DNA from: Ptiloglossa arizonensis | Lineage: Eukaryota > Arthropoda > Insecta > Hymenoptera > Colletidae | Direction: 5' to 3' | Assembly (NCBI RefSeq): GCF_051014685.1 | Contig: NC_135051.1 | Coordinates: 16,821,557-16,885,556, forward strand | DNA length: 64,000 bases | Shown: piece after piece, positions 1 through 13,064 of the stretch | Layout: the number at the start of each line of letters is the position of its first letter | Position numbering within the stretch: the stretch's first letter is position 1 | Position numbers and translations under genes: made by a program | The notes under the pieces: model-generated | Told to the model about the DNA's origin: nothing | The model's database searches: none | What the model saw: the letters and a program-made list of their open reading frames with translations, nothing else

Positions 1-1480
1 GATAAACATCCGGTAATTATTTCTGTAATTGCACTACTTATGGAAAATGTACACCGATTCAAAGAGAACCGAACGCAAAATTTTATCGTTCGGTGACAAA
101 TTTCGTTTCGAAGTCTATCCTGAAACAATTAGTAAAGAAATCGTTGCAATTGGTCGCAGTCTGATCAAATTTTGTAGTTTAGTTCGTTTCGAAATAAATT
201 GACTTGTCAGACACCACGAGGCAGCAACGATCAACACTCAGAAAATTCCCTCTGTTATCCTTCTCTGTGCACGATTTAATTAAAAAAGTAAAATTTCGTG
301 TAAATACTCGATTTTCACGGGTGGGTATGGAAAATCTTCGAAAGATGCGAAAATGGAAAAATAACAGGGACACAAGTAGAAGTGTGTGTTTATATAAGTA
401 AAATAGTGATATACTTAAATGCATTCTCGTGTTCTTTTTTGCAAAATGTGCATCTACCATTGATAAAAAATTGTTGGTTAAACAGTGGGAAATTCTTTAA
501 AAATACTGTAGTTTTGGAGATATAAAATGCTGCGTTATAAATGCGAGATACGTGGAAATATTAAATCAGTCCGATGTGAAGTACACAGAAAAAGCATAAT
601 AAATTTTTGTTTAATATCAAAGAGGAAGCGACGAAACAACAAAATGGTAGTTGGAGAAAAGTATTTAACCGACAGAGGTCCTGGAATAAACTATTCTTTA
701 TTGTGAATTTACAAAGAAATAAACATTACTTTTTTAAGTATTTATATTACCTAATATTGTGCGACGTTTCCACGTTCGCGCGTAACTGCTTTTACGCGCG
801 TTAGCATTCATGTTATTAACTTTTCGCATTCTATTAGCGAAATTTCCTCTCGGGATAATTTTATTGCTTTTTAAAGCTCATTTTTATTTTGTTTCCTCTT
901 CTATGAATTAATTTCTTCTATATTGCTTATAAATTTTCTACGAGATTCAAATCCAGACTATTGCCTTGACACTTTATTGTTTAATTCTGTTACTTCGCAA
1001 AAATAATTTTGAACCGTCGAAAAATAAAATATTTTACCAAATCAACGAACGTTTGGAACATCAATCTATGATACAGGTCTAAAAGATAAATTATACCACC
1101 ACATCAGGATTCTTTCGAGGATTTACAATTAATAATAAACGAGCTTCTGAAACAAGGATACATTATACTACATTTTATATAAAATGTTATATAATTTACA
1201 AAAAACTACCTAAGAACACCTAAAGAAACTACGATAAAAGTACAAAAACTAAAAATCTAATTCAGAAATAAAACAAAACAAATGAACTAACCCCTTAATA
1301 GAATCAACATTCGCGAAAACTGTATTCACGTTACGAATCATTTCTTACAATTTCCCACAATGTTCGTTACGAGTTACGTCAACGTAACGTTAACCAAATC
1401 CGAAAGTAACAATTATCTCCTCGTTTATTTCAGTCCCGAGCAGTAATTGTTGCCCTAATTATATTCACGTTAATGCAGCA
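1..1480. other. AT-rich non-coding stretch
   Basis: AT-rich DNA with only short chance reading frames, the longest about 90 codons and without recognisable motifs. I see no repeat array, RNA gene or transposon end here. Confidence 0.6.
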
Positions 1481-2990
1481 CGGGACGCAGAAATTGAGTT
1501 ATACTTCAGTGCTATCGAGCATCTTTAATAATACTGTAATTAATTGGCTAGTTTCTATGGTATAATTACTTGCCAGAAGTTTGTAATCTCTTGCTAAACA
1601 AGCAGCCACGTAAGCCCTAAATACAGTGTCTCGTAACACGGGCAAGAATACATTGACGGTGAGCTTTGAAAATCGTGAGATCGCGAACAAACAACGCGCC
1701 GGTTGCATTCTTTCTGGTACGGATTACACCGTTTAGTACGAGAATCGTTTATTCGAATCGTAGTGAAATCACGTCCGTTCGAAGATTCGAAACGCACTCA
1801 AAACCGTGGTACGCGACGTTAGTTTTTATCGTACGTCGTGCATTGTTCTATCAACATTCAATACTCGAGAATGTCTTTCCCCCAGAAACGAAAACCGAAC
1901 TGGAATATAAAGTAATCGCCGGTAGAAGATTTTCCTGGCTCTTGTCAATATTTTCCACCGACTTGGACAAACGTGGACGTCCCTTTTATTCCCCTGGCAA
2001 CACTCGAGTTTCTAAAGAACAACAGCCCGATTCAACGAGGTGCGAATACCGAATTTCACCGAGTTGAATTCCCATTGTTGTGTCATCGCTGGTGGGTGGA
2101 TGACGGAGAGTGGGTAGATGGGGCGGGGTGGGGGCCTAAGGCAGAAGTTCTCATGTCACGACAACAACAAACGGGTACCCTTTTTTTCCCTCCCCCCATC
2201 CCCATCTTCTTTGGAACGGTCCTCCCCGTGCTTCTTTTTATCGGCGTTGAAGTTTAACGGGGCCACGAATTTCTTCTGTTCGTCGTTGGATCGCGGCCAA
2301 ACGGGTTTCGTATTTCCTCTTCCACGTCACGGTGACCGCGTCTTCTGTTTGTGTCTTCGCTACTTGAAGAAAGGTTAGCGCGGAGCGAACGGAAAACTCC
2401 CGGCTGCTTGAAAATTCAGCGACCGCGTGCTGTATCGGTAATTTATGGGGTGGACGCCACCGTTGCACGGGACAGCCCTTGTAGGTGAATTTAGCGACGG
2501 GATCGCCACGATCACATTCTCCGGAATACCGATACGTGTTTTAATGAATATTTCGTAATTATTGCCCGCGTGATACGTACGGTCCAATCACGTGCTCGGT
2601 AATAACGATACGTACCCTGGAGAATATTGTTGTATAATTATTACGCGTGTGTTATTTAACGTGCGAATGTGGGACGATTGTACGTTGTCGTTGAACGGAC
2701 AAGTGATCGCGAGAGTGTTAATCTTGTAGCAAAAATGCGAGAAGTGAAATTAATATTTTCAAACGTCGTGTTATGGTATCGAATTGAAGTGAATCGTCAC
2801 TGATATCGGTACGATGCGTTTATTGATATTTCTCGTGTCGTGGATATGATTTGACAGTTTGGAATTGGTGGAAAAATATCGAATAAAATTTCATCTGGAT
2901 AATTATTCGAGCAAGTTGATTTAATTATAGTATCTTCGTAAGAATATTATTAATGGATTTGCGAGAGTTTGCCGATGAAAATGAGTCCAA
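1480..2990. other. GC-richer island with G-run cluster, then AT-rich flank
   Basis: Base composition rises in GC and CpG from about 1660 to 2480, then returns to AT-rich. Overlapping short frames on both strands have no recognisable domain. This is typical of the unassigned GC-rich islands that recur through the window and could be a regulatory region or an unrecognised UTR. Confidence 0.4.
2112..2134 (+). other. Potential G-quadruplex motif
   Basis: Four G-runs of 3, 4, 4 and 5 bases are separated by loops of 5, 1 and 1 bases. This fits the standard four-tract G-quadruplex pattern on the plus strand. Whether it folds in vivo is unknown. Confidence 0.45.
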
Positions 2991-3945
2991 ACATGTAGAT
3001 TACTCCAAATCACAGTGACATTATTTACTTTCACTCTAAACTATAGTAACATTCTTAATCTTATCCCAAACTATAATAACATCACTTATTCTTATTTCAA
3101 AAGATAGTAACATTACTTATTCTCATTCCAAACCAAAGTAACACTACTCACTCTTATCCCAAACCACAGTAACATTATTTACTTTACTCCAAACTATACT
3201 ACTCCAATATATAGTAACATTACTTATTGTCATTCCAAACCAAAGTAACGTTACTTATCCCTACTCCAAACTACACTAACATTACTTACTCTACCCCAAA
3301 CTATAGTAACATTATTCACACTTACTCCAAACTACACTCGTCACATTATCAAAAAAATCACCCCAATTCAATCTCAAAACCCCACACCCTCGATTTCCTC
3401 CTGCAAGTGTCGAATCACAAAGAAGCAAACAATCTCAATTTCGATCAAACTCTAAACTATACTACTCCAATATATAGTAAAATTACTTATTCTCATTCCA
3501 AACCAATCTAACGTTACTTATCTCTACTCCAAACCACAGTAACATTACTTACTCTACTCCAAACTATAGTAACATTATTCACTCTTACTCCAAACTACAC
3601 TCGTCACGTTATCAGAAAAATTACCCTAATTTCCTCCTGCAAGTGTCGAATCACAAAGAAGCAAACAATCTCAATTTCGATCAAACTCCAAACTATACTA
3701 TTCCAATATATACTAAAATTACTTATTCTCATTCCAAACCAAAGTAACGTTACTTATCCCTACTCTAAACCACAGTAACATTACTTACTCTACCCCAAAC
3801 TATAGTAACATTTACTCCAAACTACACTCGTCACATTATCAAAGAAATCACCCCAATTCAATCGCAAAACACCACACCCTCGATTTCCTCCTGCAAGTGT
3901 CGAATCACAAACAAGCAAACAATCACAATTTCCATCAACCTGGTG
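2990..3945. repeat. Higher-order minisatellite, about 40-base subunits in 236-254-base blocks
   Basis: Degenerate units of the form CCAAACTATAGTAACATTAC followed by TTAYTCTYAY recur throughout. From about 3220 they are organised into larger blocks, each closed by a distinct non-subunit segment containing CCTCCTGCAAGTGTCGAATC. That segment starts at 3397, 3633 and 3887, giving periods of 236 and 254. The open frame at 3227-3511 is a shadow of the repeat. Confidence 0.85.
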
Positions 3946-4831
3946 CCAAGACCCATCCGCAAACGAGCCTATTTCTCTCAATACTTCTTAACCAGAAACG
4001 GGAGAGGGTCCATGCCGGCCGAACGCGTGAATATCATTCTTTTCCGCGAGAAGGTGGAACGGACTTCCGAACGGGGCGCGTTCGTTGCCACGAGGCTGAA
4101 AAGTTTCGAGGTTTCCGGAGGTTTTCGAGGTGGCCAGCCGAGCGTTATAATTTCGCGCCCCGTGAAAGGAAAACGCCGCGGATAATTATCGGTAACTGCT
4201 AACTGGTAAAGTTTCGAGAAGGGAAGGCAACGGGGCCACCCACACACCCCCACACACCCCCACCGCCTCTTCACGGTGCCGTGCCGTGCTCCGCGTGGCT
4301 TCGCGTAAATTAAGTATAGCGCTGCAATTTATAGCGGCGATATAATACGCCTTGTTTGCCGTTCGGCCATTATTATCCGGCGCTCCGATTCGCAGCTCGT
4401 TCGAGTGGGTCTTCCTCGAGAGAGCTCGTGCGTTCATAATGTTTCCCTCTCGTCGGGTTTCTACGAAAATGCATGTTAGTTTAATAGACAGGCTCGGGCG
4501 CGAGAACGGTTCCTCCATCGTCTACCTAGACCAGCTAGACGAGCGTCCCAGTCCCTCCCGTTGCGAGGGAAATCGGAGAAATCGAAACAAGACGGACGAG
4601 AAAAAATGGGTCTCTTCAGTTCAATGGGTCTGGTAATTGGCTACCGACGTTCCACGTTAATCGGAATTGTTCCATTCCCGTTGGGAGCCATCCCAACGGA
4701 TGTTTCTCTCTGTTTGACCGTTTGACGGAGTTTGATTCGCGGCTGAGATCTGAACGCGATACGTTTGGACAGAATCGAAGCAATCGAAAACACTTGCGAC
4801 ACTATCGTCGAAGAAGGATTGAAGAGGAATG
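3946..4831. other. GC-rich island
   Basis: CpG-rich sequence with overlapping open frames on both strands (about 80-110 codons) and no recognisable protein. It contains a short cytosine-rich CA/CCC microsatellite at about 4237-4264. No convincing splice-bounded exon could be assigned. Confidence 0.4.
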
Positions 4832-4948
4832 TATTAGGTTGTTTGGAAAGTCATTTCATTTTTTTTTTTTTTTTTGGTGAAAATGAAAGACGATTTTTTT
4901 TTTAGGAAAAATTCTAAAATACGAAATGACTTTTCGAACAGCCCAATA
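4832..4948 (+). mobile_element. Mariner-type MITE, copy 1
   Basis: Begins with TA plus a TTAGGTTGTTTGGAAAGTC-type terminus. It ends with the inverse complement, GACTTTTCGAACAGCCCAA, followed by TA. The inner part has the family's GGTGAAAATGAAAGACGATTT segment but lacks most of the central region, so this copy is internally deleted (117 bases). TA duplication and terminal inverted repeats of this form are typical of mariner/Tc1 elements. It has no transposase and would be mobilised only in trans, if at all. Confidence 0.75.
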
Positions 4949-5356
4949 GAATTTCGGAAAAGTTGATTTTTATTGGTTTTTCTCGAAGTGTGCATCTTCG
5001 AAAGTGTTTCTGCAGAAGGATTTCTTCGAGTTTGTAAAATTATCGATGTTAATAGTTAGTTAGATAGTTATAGACGTTTAATGTCACACAGTCGTTGGGG
5101 AAGTGCATAACAAAAACTTTAAACGCGTTTTCCTGGAAATTTCATTTCTTGAACTGGTGTGAATGATATTTGAAGTTATACTTCACAGATTGATTAGAAA
5201 TTTGTACAGAATCTTCAGTGAAATTATATGTATAATTATTAGCCGACATAATTCTTCAGGAATAACGATCAGACTCTCGCTCTTTTATCGAGGGTACATA
5301 TAAGAAGGGATTAAATATGTTTTATCAGTAACGTACGTTTATTGTGATTTGTATTT
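4949..5356. other. AT-rich non-coding stretch
   Basis: No repeat, reading frame or RNA motif that I can support. Confidence 0.5.
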
Positions 5357-5698
5357 CACATTTGTTAATGTATTCTTCCAGGAAAATTCGATAAATGTTA
5401 CTTCTTTCAAAATATTTTGAATTTTAACTGACCGAGAATTTGCTACCTATAGAATTGACAATATTATCGTGTTGTTAATGTATTCTTCCAAGAAAATTCG
5501 ATAAATGTTACTTCTTTCAAAATATTTTGAATTTTAACTGACCGAGAATTTGCTATCTATAGAATTGACAATATTATGGTGTTGTTACTGTATTCTTCCA
5601 AGAAAATTCGATAAATGTTACTTCTTTCAAAATATTTTGAATTTTAACTGACCGAGAATTTGCTACCTATAGAATTGACAATATTATGGTGTTGTTAT
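5357..5698. repeat. 110-base tandem triplication
   Basis: Three nearly identical copies. The anchor GTATTCTTCCARGAAAATTC recurs with an exact 110-base spacing (unit starts near 5364, 5474 and 5584). Copies differ by only a few substitutions, so the duplication is recent compared with most arrays in the window. Confidence 0.93.
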
Positions 5699-8039
5699 AA
5701 CATTGCAATTTGTAGATTGGTAATCATGGATTCTGTGTACTTGTAGAAACGATCATAGCGAAATATTGCCTTTTCTCGATAGACGTTTACAGAAGTTTCG
5801 AAACGTTGCCCAGTAAAATATTATCAGAAGTAACTGAAAGTGTTGTTCCATCTACAAAGAGTTTACCTTGTTATCGAAGTTTAAACTAAACAGTCAGTGC
5901 TGTCCGTATTCTTGTCAAGTTAAAGTGCTGTTTAGTGTTTCTGCGTCGCAAATAACTTGGTGTAAGTCCTGGTCACCACGAGTTAGTTTATCAATTGCCC
6001 TGTTGTAAGCAGTTTGTATATTTAGTTACGGCTACCGGGGTGAATTCTGTGCTGCAATACAGGGACACAGAATTGTCACGAATTAACTCGGGTGTTGCTG
6101 GAACTGGTTATCTCGGAGTAAACGTTGCGATATTTAAGCCAATTTAAAGATGCAGTAGAAACAAAGAAGCGATTCGACCGAATTGCACTTTCCCTATTAG
6201 AAAAAGTTTTGTGGAAATTAATTTCATTGGAAAATTCTTCGAAAATTCTACGAAAATTCTTTTTCATTACAGTATATCGAGAACAATAAATATTTGAATT
6301 GAACTCTTGGTCAATATTTTCTACAGTTTCACAGATATTCATAATAATACGAAAACACCAAATTCTTTTCAGAAAATGTTTTCCCCTCTAGAACTGTTTT
6401 ATTGTCCTAATAAAAAACGATTACTTCACAAGCATCGTTCGAACTACATTTCCACAAAGTTTCAAATTTTTTAACCAACTACTCTCGCAATTACGACTTA
6501 ACCAACACGTCCGTGCGTTACTCGTTACTTCTACTTGTATCTATACCCGCAAGCACCGATGACGGTGCAGTATTATCTAAAGAGTAACAATATAGTAAGT
6601 ATCGACGTAATACAGTACAGTATCGACGTAAAACAGATACCATCGCACCACCATGAATATTTCCAAGCACCGAAACAAGTAGAAGCAACGAACAATGGCC
6701 AGACAACTCGTGCTCGATCGCGTGCCCGGAGAAGGTTTCAAAATCGATTTCCTTAAAAACGGAGCCCCGTGCGAGGAAAGTGCACCGTACATTTTCCTCT
6801 CGTTTCAGCGCAAGGAATCGCCCCGCCCTCGTACCCCAAATAACTTCCTCGATCCGCGTAAAGAAAAAAAAAAATAAGAAGAAACGCAATCGAGGAACGT
6901 GGACAACGTAAATATTCATCGAGTCGAAAGACGAGCGATCGGGGCGGTGTGTCCAATTAACGAAAAGGAAAGCAACGAGGAAATTAATAGCTCGATTGAA
7001 TCTAACGCAAAGAATGAAACAATTTCGGTGCAGAGGGTATGAATTCTACCTAACCAAGCATTCATCAAGAACGCCCATGGAATAATTCTCCGCTAATGAC
7101 GCCTAACGATCCCGGCGACAGACTTCGGAACCTGGCAATCGCTAATCGACAGCTAATTACAAGGCTCGCCGGCAATCGTTTCCCCGATGAAGGAAAGGAA
7201 ATCCGTATAATTTCCGCGCTCGTCGAGCCAACAATGGATGGTACACAGGAGGTAGCGATTTCTCTTCGCCTGGTTGGGGAAAAAAAAAAAAACCGCAGCC
7301 GTCCCACGGTGGTCCTGTTTTCTCGCATAGGCGAACGCAACGAACCGCAATAACGTTTAGCCGATATTCAATCGAACCGGACTCGTTGTCTCTTCCCGCC
7401 ATTCCTGTCTCCCCTCCCCTCCCCTCTCCGCTCCTGGCCGACCAACTTTTTCACGGTTTTCTTCCTTCTTTTTTGTTCCCCCTTTTCTTTCACTCGATCC
7501 TCCTTTTTGTTTCGTTTATTCTCGTGACAAGAATACACAAAGCCCGCGACGGTAGCATTTCGTTTCATCGGCGCTCACCCGAAACCACGCAGTCTCACTT
7601 AATATCAATCGAATCGTCGCCGATGAATTCACTCGATTTTCCAGTATTATTCCCAGAGAGGTTCCTGTACGCCGATAAACCGGTAATTATCGTCCCGTTT
7701 CGTCAAAGAAAACTCATTTGCCCGCGACTACGAGGTACGCGCGCTATTGGATGATGTAGAGGGGTGGGGGTAAAGTGGGCGTCGATCGGAACGGTGTAAT
7801 CGTTTGTATCTCTTTCTCTTATTTTTCTTTCGGTCACTGGAATTTTGCAATTCTGTTGTTCGCGAATGTTCACATCGAATGAGGGATAAACGAGAAATTT
7901 CTTTATATTTTTTTGTTTCGCGTCGGTAGGTACGATACAATAATTATTCAAACTCAAGGTTCGTACATTTCGACCCCTCCGAGAGTCTAAATTACGAAAC
8001 AAAGTATGAAGAAATAGTGCACTCTAAACGATTACGAAA
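5699..8039. other. AT-rich DNA followed by a GC-rich island (about 6690-7760)
   Basis: 5699-6690 is AT-rich with nothing recognisable, apart from a small direct duplication of AGTATCGACGTAAWACAG near 6598-6640. 6690-7760 is CpG-rich with overlapping open frames on both strands (up to 133 codons) that match no family I know. 7760-8039 is AT-rich. No gene is supported. Confidence 0.4.
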
Positions 8040-8222
8040 TATTGGGTTGTGTGGAAAGTCGTTTCGTTTCGTTTTTTTCAGTGAAAATGAAACACGATTT
8101 GTTTAAAGTGTCTAAACATTTTATCGAATTATACATTCTCCATATTGGAAAACGAAATGACTTTCCGAAATTATACATTCTCCATTTTGGAAAACGAAAT
8201 AACTTTCCAAACGACCCGATGT
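8040..8222 (+). mobile_element. Mariner-type MITE, copy 2, with duplicated right end
   Basis: Starts with TA then TTGGGTTGTGTGGAAAGTC and contains the family centre (GTGAAAATGAAACACGATTT, then a segment ending CTCCATATTGGAAAACGAAA). The right-end segment of about 42 bases is present twice in tandem (about 8128-8170 and 8171-8212). The outer end is the degenerate inverse repeat CTTTCCAAACGACCCGA. The 60-codon open frame inside is a by-product of the element. Confidence 0.75.
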
Positions 8223-9260
8223 GATACGCATCGTCCGTAACGCGATTGAAATGAACGAAACAGTACGCATCACGAAGATTCACTTTTCTTAAGGTTAGGT
8301 TAACACGTGCTTCGTGTGAAAGAAACAGTGTTCCAACATCGATCGGTGGATCGTTGGTTTCTGAATGGTTCAACACGGTAACGATACGACAACATCGCTC
8401 CGAGGACACTTTCGCCCGATTTTTTAAGTTCTCTCGTTGGACGAGGCGCCACCGTCGCGTAGATGGCGCTGCGAGTCGCGCCACCGTTAGAACAACGGTA
8501 TGTAAAACCCGCGTTGATAAAATTTCTATGTTATTGCGACGATGTTCCTCGTTACGAGCGGAAATAAAAGACGAGAGTGGATAACACGCAATCCTTAGGC
8601 CGCAAATCACCATGGCACCGGCTGCACAATGGGAAGAGTTGGTAAATTGCCTTGTATCTGCGCGACGTCGGTTTAACGAGGGGAAATGAAGAACGGCGGA
8701 GACGCATAATTTTACGGAGGGGCTAATCCGGAGGCCGTAGTTTCGATAACGTTGCTTCCGGGGATGGCGCACCACCGCCTCTCCCGTCTACTACCCCTCC
8801 CCGTGGGACTGGCGGTAAATTTTGTAGCTGACAAAGCCACGGCGCTTCGTTCCGCTTCCGGCGCGAATATCGCTCGAACCCGCGTAATTAGAGTCTGCCC
8901 GCGCTCGATCCTATCGGCGAGGGTTTTAATCGGCCGCACGAAAGGCCCGCTTATTAATTACAATTCGTTAGCGGTGGCTCGCAGTTTTCACGTCGTAGTG
9001 TACCCGGCTAACGCTTCGTCACGATCTACAGTGCGCGGGGGGTTGTTACGGAAACGATTCGTACGAATATTATCAATAATTGGGAGGGGGGTCTTTCTTT
9101 TTTTTTTTTTTTGTTCAGCGTTCTTCGTGGACGACGACTGGCAATCGTGGGTATTTTACAATACTTTGAAGCGTTCACGATGCAAAATATGAGGGAAAGA
9201 ATAATAACATACTTGGTGAATTGGATTTTCGAGAAAATTGAAATTTTCTTTTAGAAGGTA
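8223..9260. other. GC-rich island, weak open frames on both strands
   Basis: CpG-rich stretch ending near a T-run at 9098-9113. A 247-codon minus-strand frame (8032-8775) partly runs through the adjacent MITE, so it cannot be a conserved gene over its full length. A 146-codon plus-strand frame (8752-9192) has no recognisable domain. I treat both as chance frames. Confidence 0.4.
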
Positions 9261-9261
9261 C

Positions 9262-9515
9262 CGAAGTATTTTTGTAATTTTTGTTATTTGTAATTTTGTA
9301 ATTTTTGTTATTTGTAATTTTGTAATTTTTGTAATTTTGTAATTTCTGTTATTTGTAATTTTGTAATTTTTGTTATTTGTAATTTTGTAATTTTTGTTAT
9401 TTGTAATTTTGTAATTTCTGTTATTTGTAATTTTGTAATTTTTGTTATTTGTAATTTTTGTTATTTGTAATTTTGTAATTTTTGTTATTTGTAATTTTGC
9501 AATTTTTGTTATTAG
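9262..9515. repeat. AT-rich minisatellite, about 24-base unit
   Basis: Runs of TTTTTGTTATTTGTAATTT and TGTAATTT blocks repeat about ten times with 13-24-base spacing. The minus-strand reading frame of KITKLQ-like repeats is a shadow of the array. Confidence 0.9.
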
Positions 9516-11340
9516 AGAAGGAAAGGTCATTGCAGTGATAAGTGTTCACGAGAGTAAAGGAAAAGTTATTGTTTTTGTAGAATCGATATAAGATTCTGGG
9601 AAAGTTTGACATTTTACCGAGCACAGTATTTGTTTTACATAAATTAATAAACTAGCAATATATAGTATAATGTACAAGTGTAGTTATTCTTGATGTTTGT
9701 TCTTAAAGGATTAAAGATTGCACTGACATTTCTAATATCATCTTTAGTGGTATTCTAACACTTGTTGTGTTATTTAAAGACTTGAGCACGACTGGGCAGC
9801 AATTTTTCTTCGAGAAACAATTCAGCGGTATTGTTCCAACGTCTCGTAACGTTTACGATTATTTTATTATTATCACATTACGCTCAATATACGTCACGAA
9901 GTTATTCGAATCATTCGATACCCTAATCCAAGATCGATAAACGTAAGAAACGAACTTTACTAAGAATACCTTCTACAGTTTCCTTATTAGGCACTCTTCG
10001 CCGTCATTCAGACTGGACAAACAAGAAGACACTCGAAACTGCAACCAAAACAAGTTAATGCTTCTTTAACTCTTTCGGTGTTTGATAAACTAACGAAGTA
10101 TAATCAAGTATCTATTCTTTTACAATTCAAACTGTCTGCACGTATTATAATAATTCTAGACAAATGAGTATTTCGTTTATAATTTCGTGTTACGTATGCA
10201 ATTTGAATAATTCTCTGTTTAATTAAAATTTATGTAATATATTATTTTTATCGTTAGGGGAATGATTCAACATTTTTTTCAGGAGAACATAATTCAGAAG
10301 ATAGTACAGTTTCATACAGCCTGCAACTGTAACAGAACGACTTTCAAATGACTTTGATTATACAAATTTGTATTACCAAAACGAAACGTTTCGAAGACCA
10401 GCTCAATAAAAGGTATGCAAAACTTTTTGTATTTTAAACGATGTAATTAAAATAATTCCTCATTACAAAGAATCACTTTTAAGAGTCTTCTGAACCATAT
10501 CATTCGTAACAAAAAAATTCTAATCACTCCATTAACGACAAAAATAATAGAATTGACCAACCCTATACGTGTCTATAAACTACCATTCCATCGAACATAA
10601 TAATTTCGGAGCTACTAAAGATCAAATAATCCTTTTACTCTTTAATTCAAACGCAGTGAAAAAATTGCAATTACAATGTCTCAGTCGAAATCGAGCAATC
10701 TCGAACAATTATATTAATACGCTCATGAAAAAAAGTTCCCCTCCAACGAGTAACTCCCCTAATCGATACAAGACGTTACGTAGCCAAGTTCTAAAAATAC
10801 GTGGCAATTCTTCCGGAAATGAGAAACTAAGATTCGAAGGGAACGCAATATTTCGTACGCTATTACCTAATCGACGATTCGTCGAAGAACGTTTCGCATT
10901 ATTGTCAACAATGAGAAGCAATTTTATTCTTCGCGCAGGATCACGATTCTCGAAAGTAACTATAATTTCTTTCCTCGATTAATTCTTCTCAGCCGCGTTA
11001 TCGTTTCCGTGTATACCGTAGCGATCGAACGAGACGGTTTACAACAGTACCGAAACCATTTCGAATAAATATTCTCCGTGGAAACAACGGGAGATCGTTC
11101 GATTCGGACGAGAAGCTATAATCACTTCGTTCGATTCCTCGCAACCGAGCAGAATGATAATTCAACGTCGCCGAGTCTTCGTATAATACGAACGAATTCC
11201 GCACGGTTCTCGATTTCCGTTTCGCAAATACATTCTTCCCACCCTCGTGGCTCGGATAATACGTTTACAATTCAGTTCGCCGATACCTGCTCTCGCGACA
11301 TTGCATTATGCAAACTAAGTGATTACAGACTAAACAGTTC
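9516..11340. other. AT-rich non-coding stretch
   Basis: I see no repeats or RNA motifs. The frame of 137 codons at 10569-10982 has no recognisable motif, and its antisense is also open for 70 codons, which argues for chance. Confidence 0.5.
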
Positions 11341-11708
11341 ACCCGCGTGCTGGGCTCGGCCCCGTACATCGCGCGGATTATACGCTTTGGTACTTACCGC
11401 GCGGCATGGGTAAACGACGCCGTCTCGCGGCGCAATCGTACAACGAAAGAGTTAAGGAGAGCCTTTGGAGAAATTTCCATCTCGGGGCCGGATTCGCGGA
11501 ACGAAAGCCAACGAAACGGATTCCGTGGGTGATCGATGTCTCTGTTGCTTGGCATCCAATTGACCCCATGAAATCCGGTAATATATTTACCGGGCTGGTG
11601 GGGGTAGAGGGTTGGTGCGAGACTCGCGTCACGGCGATATTTCAATGGGAGTCTCTCCCATCGGCCGGATTTTCCGCGTTCGTGAAAAGTGGAGACTGGC
11701 GGCGGCCA
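11341..11708. other. GC-rich island abutting the purine tract
   Basis: GC/CpG-rich block with three overlapping frames of about 60-112 codons on both strands. No recognisable product. Confidence 0.4.
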
Positions 11709-13064
11709 TTGGGAAAGAGGGAAAGGAAAGAAATGAGAGAATAGGGGGATAAGAGAGAAGGAGAGAGAAAGGAGGAAATGGGATGAGAGAGAAATGAGAG
11801 GAAAGATGTGGACCTTGGAGAGATGGAGAGAGAAAGAGAAATTGTGTGTGAGAGAAATTGATGAAGAGGGAGAGAAAGGAGAAAAGAGGAGGAAGAGAGA
11901 AAAGAAATGGACCTTCGAGAGATGGAGAGAGAAAGGGAAATAGTGTGTGTGAGAAGTAGATGAAGAGAGAGAGAGAGTGGAAGAGACATGGGAAGAGAGG
12001 AAGAAAGAGTGTGTTTGAGAAATAGATCAAGAGAGAGAGTGGAAGAGATATGGAGGGAGAGAGTGTGTGTGTGTGTGAGAGAGAGAGAGAAATAAATGAA
12101 GAGAGAGAGAAAGGAGAAAAGAGGAAAAAGAGAGAAAAGTAATGGACCTTAGAGAGATGGAGAGACAAAGAGAAATAGTGTGTGTGAGAAGTAGTTGAAG
12201 AGAGAGAGAGAGTGGAAGAGAGACATGGAAAAAGAGAAAGAAAGAGTGTGCTTGGGAAATTGATGAGAGAGAGAAAGAGAGAGAAAGAGTGTGATTGGGA
12301 AATAGATGAAGAGAGAAAGAGAGAGAGTGGGAGAGATATGAAGAGGGAGAGTGGAAGAGATATGAAGAGAGAGAGAGAGAGTGTATGTTTGAGAGATAGA
12401 TAAGAGAGGGAAAGAGTGTGTTTGGGAAATAGATGAAGAGAGAGAGTAAGGAGAAAAAAGAAAAAAGATAGAAGAGATGGACCTTAGAGAGATGAAGAGA
12501 GAGAGAGAGAGTGTGTGTTTGAGAAATAGATGAAGAGGGAGAGAGTAGAAGAAACATGGAGAGAGAGCAAGAGAGAGAAAGAGTGTGTTTGAGAAATAGA
12601 TGAAGAGACAGAGAGAGTGTGTGTTTAAGAAATAGATGAGAGAGAGAAAGAGTGTGTTTGAGAAATAGATGAAGAAACAGAGATTGTAAGAGATATAGAG
12701 AGAGACAGTATGTTTGTGTGTGTGAGAGAAATAAATGAAGGGAAAGAGAAAGTCGAAGAAATAAAAAAGAGAGAAAAGAGATGGACCTTAGAGTTGGAGA
12801 GACAAAGAGAAATAGTATGCGTGAGAAGCAAACAAAGAGAGAGAGAGAGAGAGAGTAAAAGAGACATGGAAAAAGAGAAAGAAAGAGTGTGTTTGGGAAA
12901 TAGATGAAGAGAGAAAGAGAGAGAGTGAAAGAGACATAGAAAGAGGGAGAAAGAATGTTTGAGAAATAGATGAAGGGAGAGAGAGAGAGTAGAAGAGACA
13001 TGGAAAGAGGGAGAAAGAATGTTTGAGAAATAGATGAAGAGAGAGAGAGAGAGGGGGAGAGAGC
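11709..13064 (+). repeat. 1.35-kb purine-rich (GA/GAGAAA, GT) degenerate minisatellite
   Basis: The plus strand is almost entirely A and G, broken mainly by short GTGTGT runs and GAAATAGATGAAGAGAG blocks. A recurring block beginning TGGACCTTRGAGAGATG appears near 11808, 11908, 12142, 12477 and 12781, so the tract has larger internal units of 100-340 bases. The 348-codon minus-strand frame rich in Leu, Ser and Phe (12027-13073) is a consequence of the pyrimidine-rich complement and not a gene. Confidence 0.95.

Noticed and set aside
8032..8775. 247-codon minus-strand frame
   Set aside because: Its C-terminal part is translated MITE. The remainder is CpG-rich with no domain.
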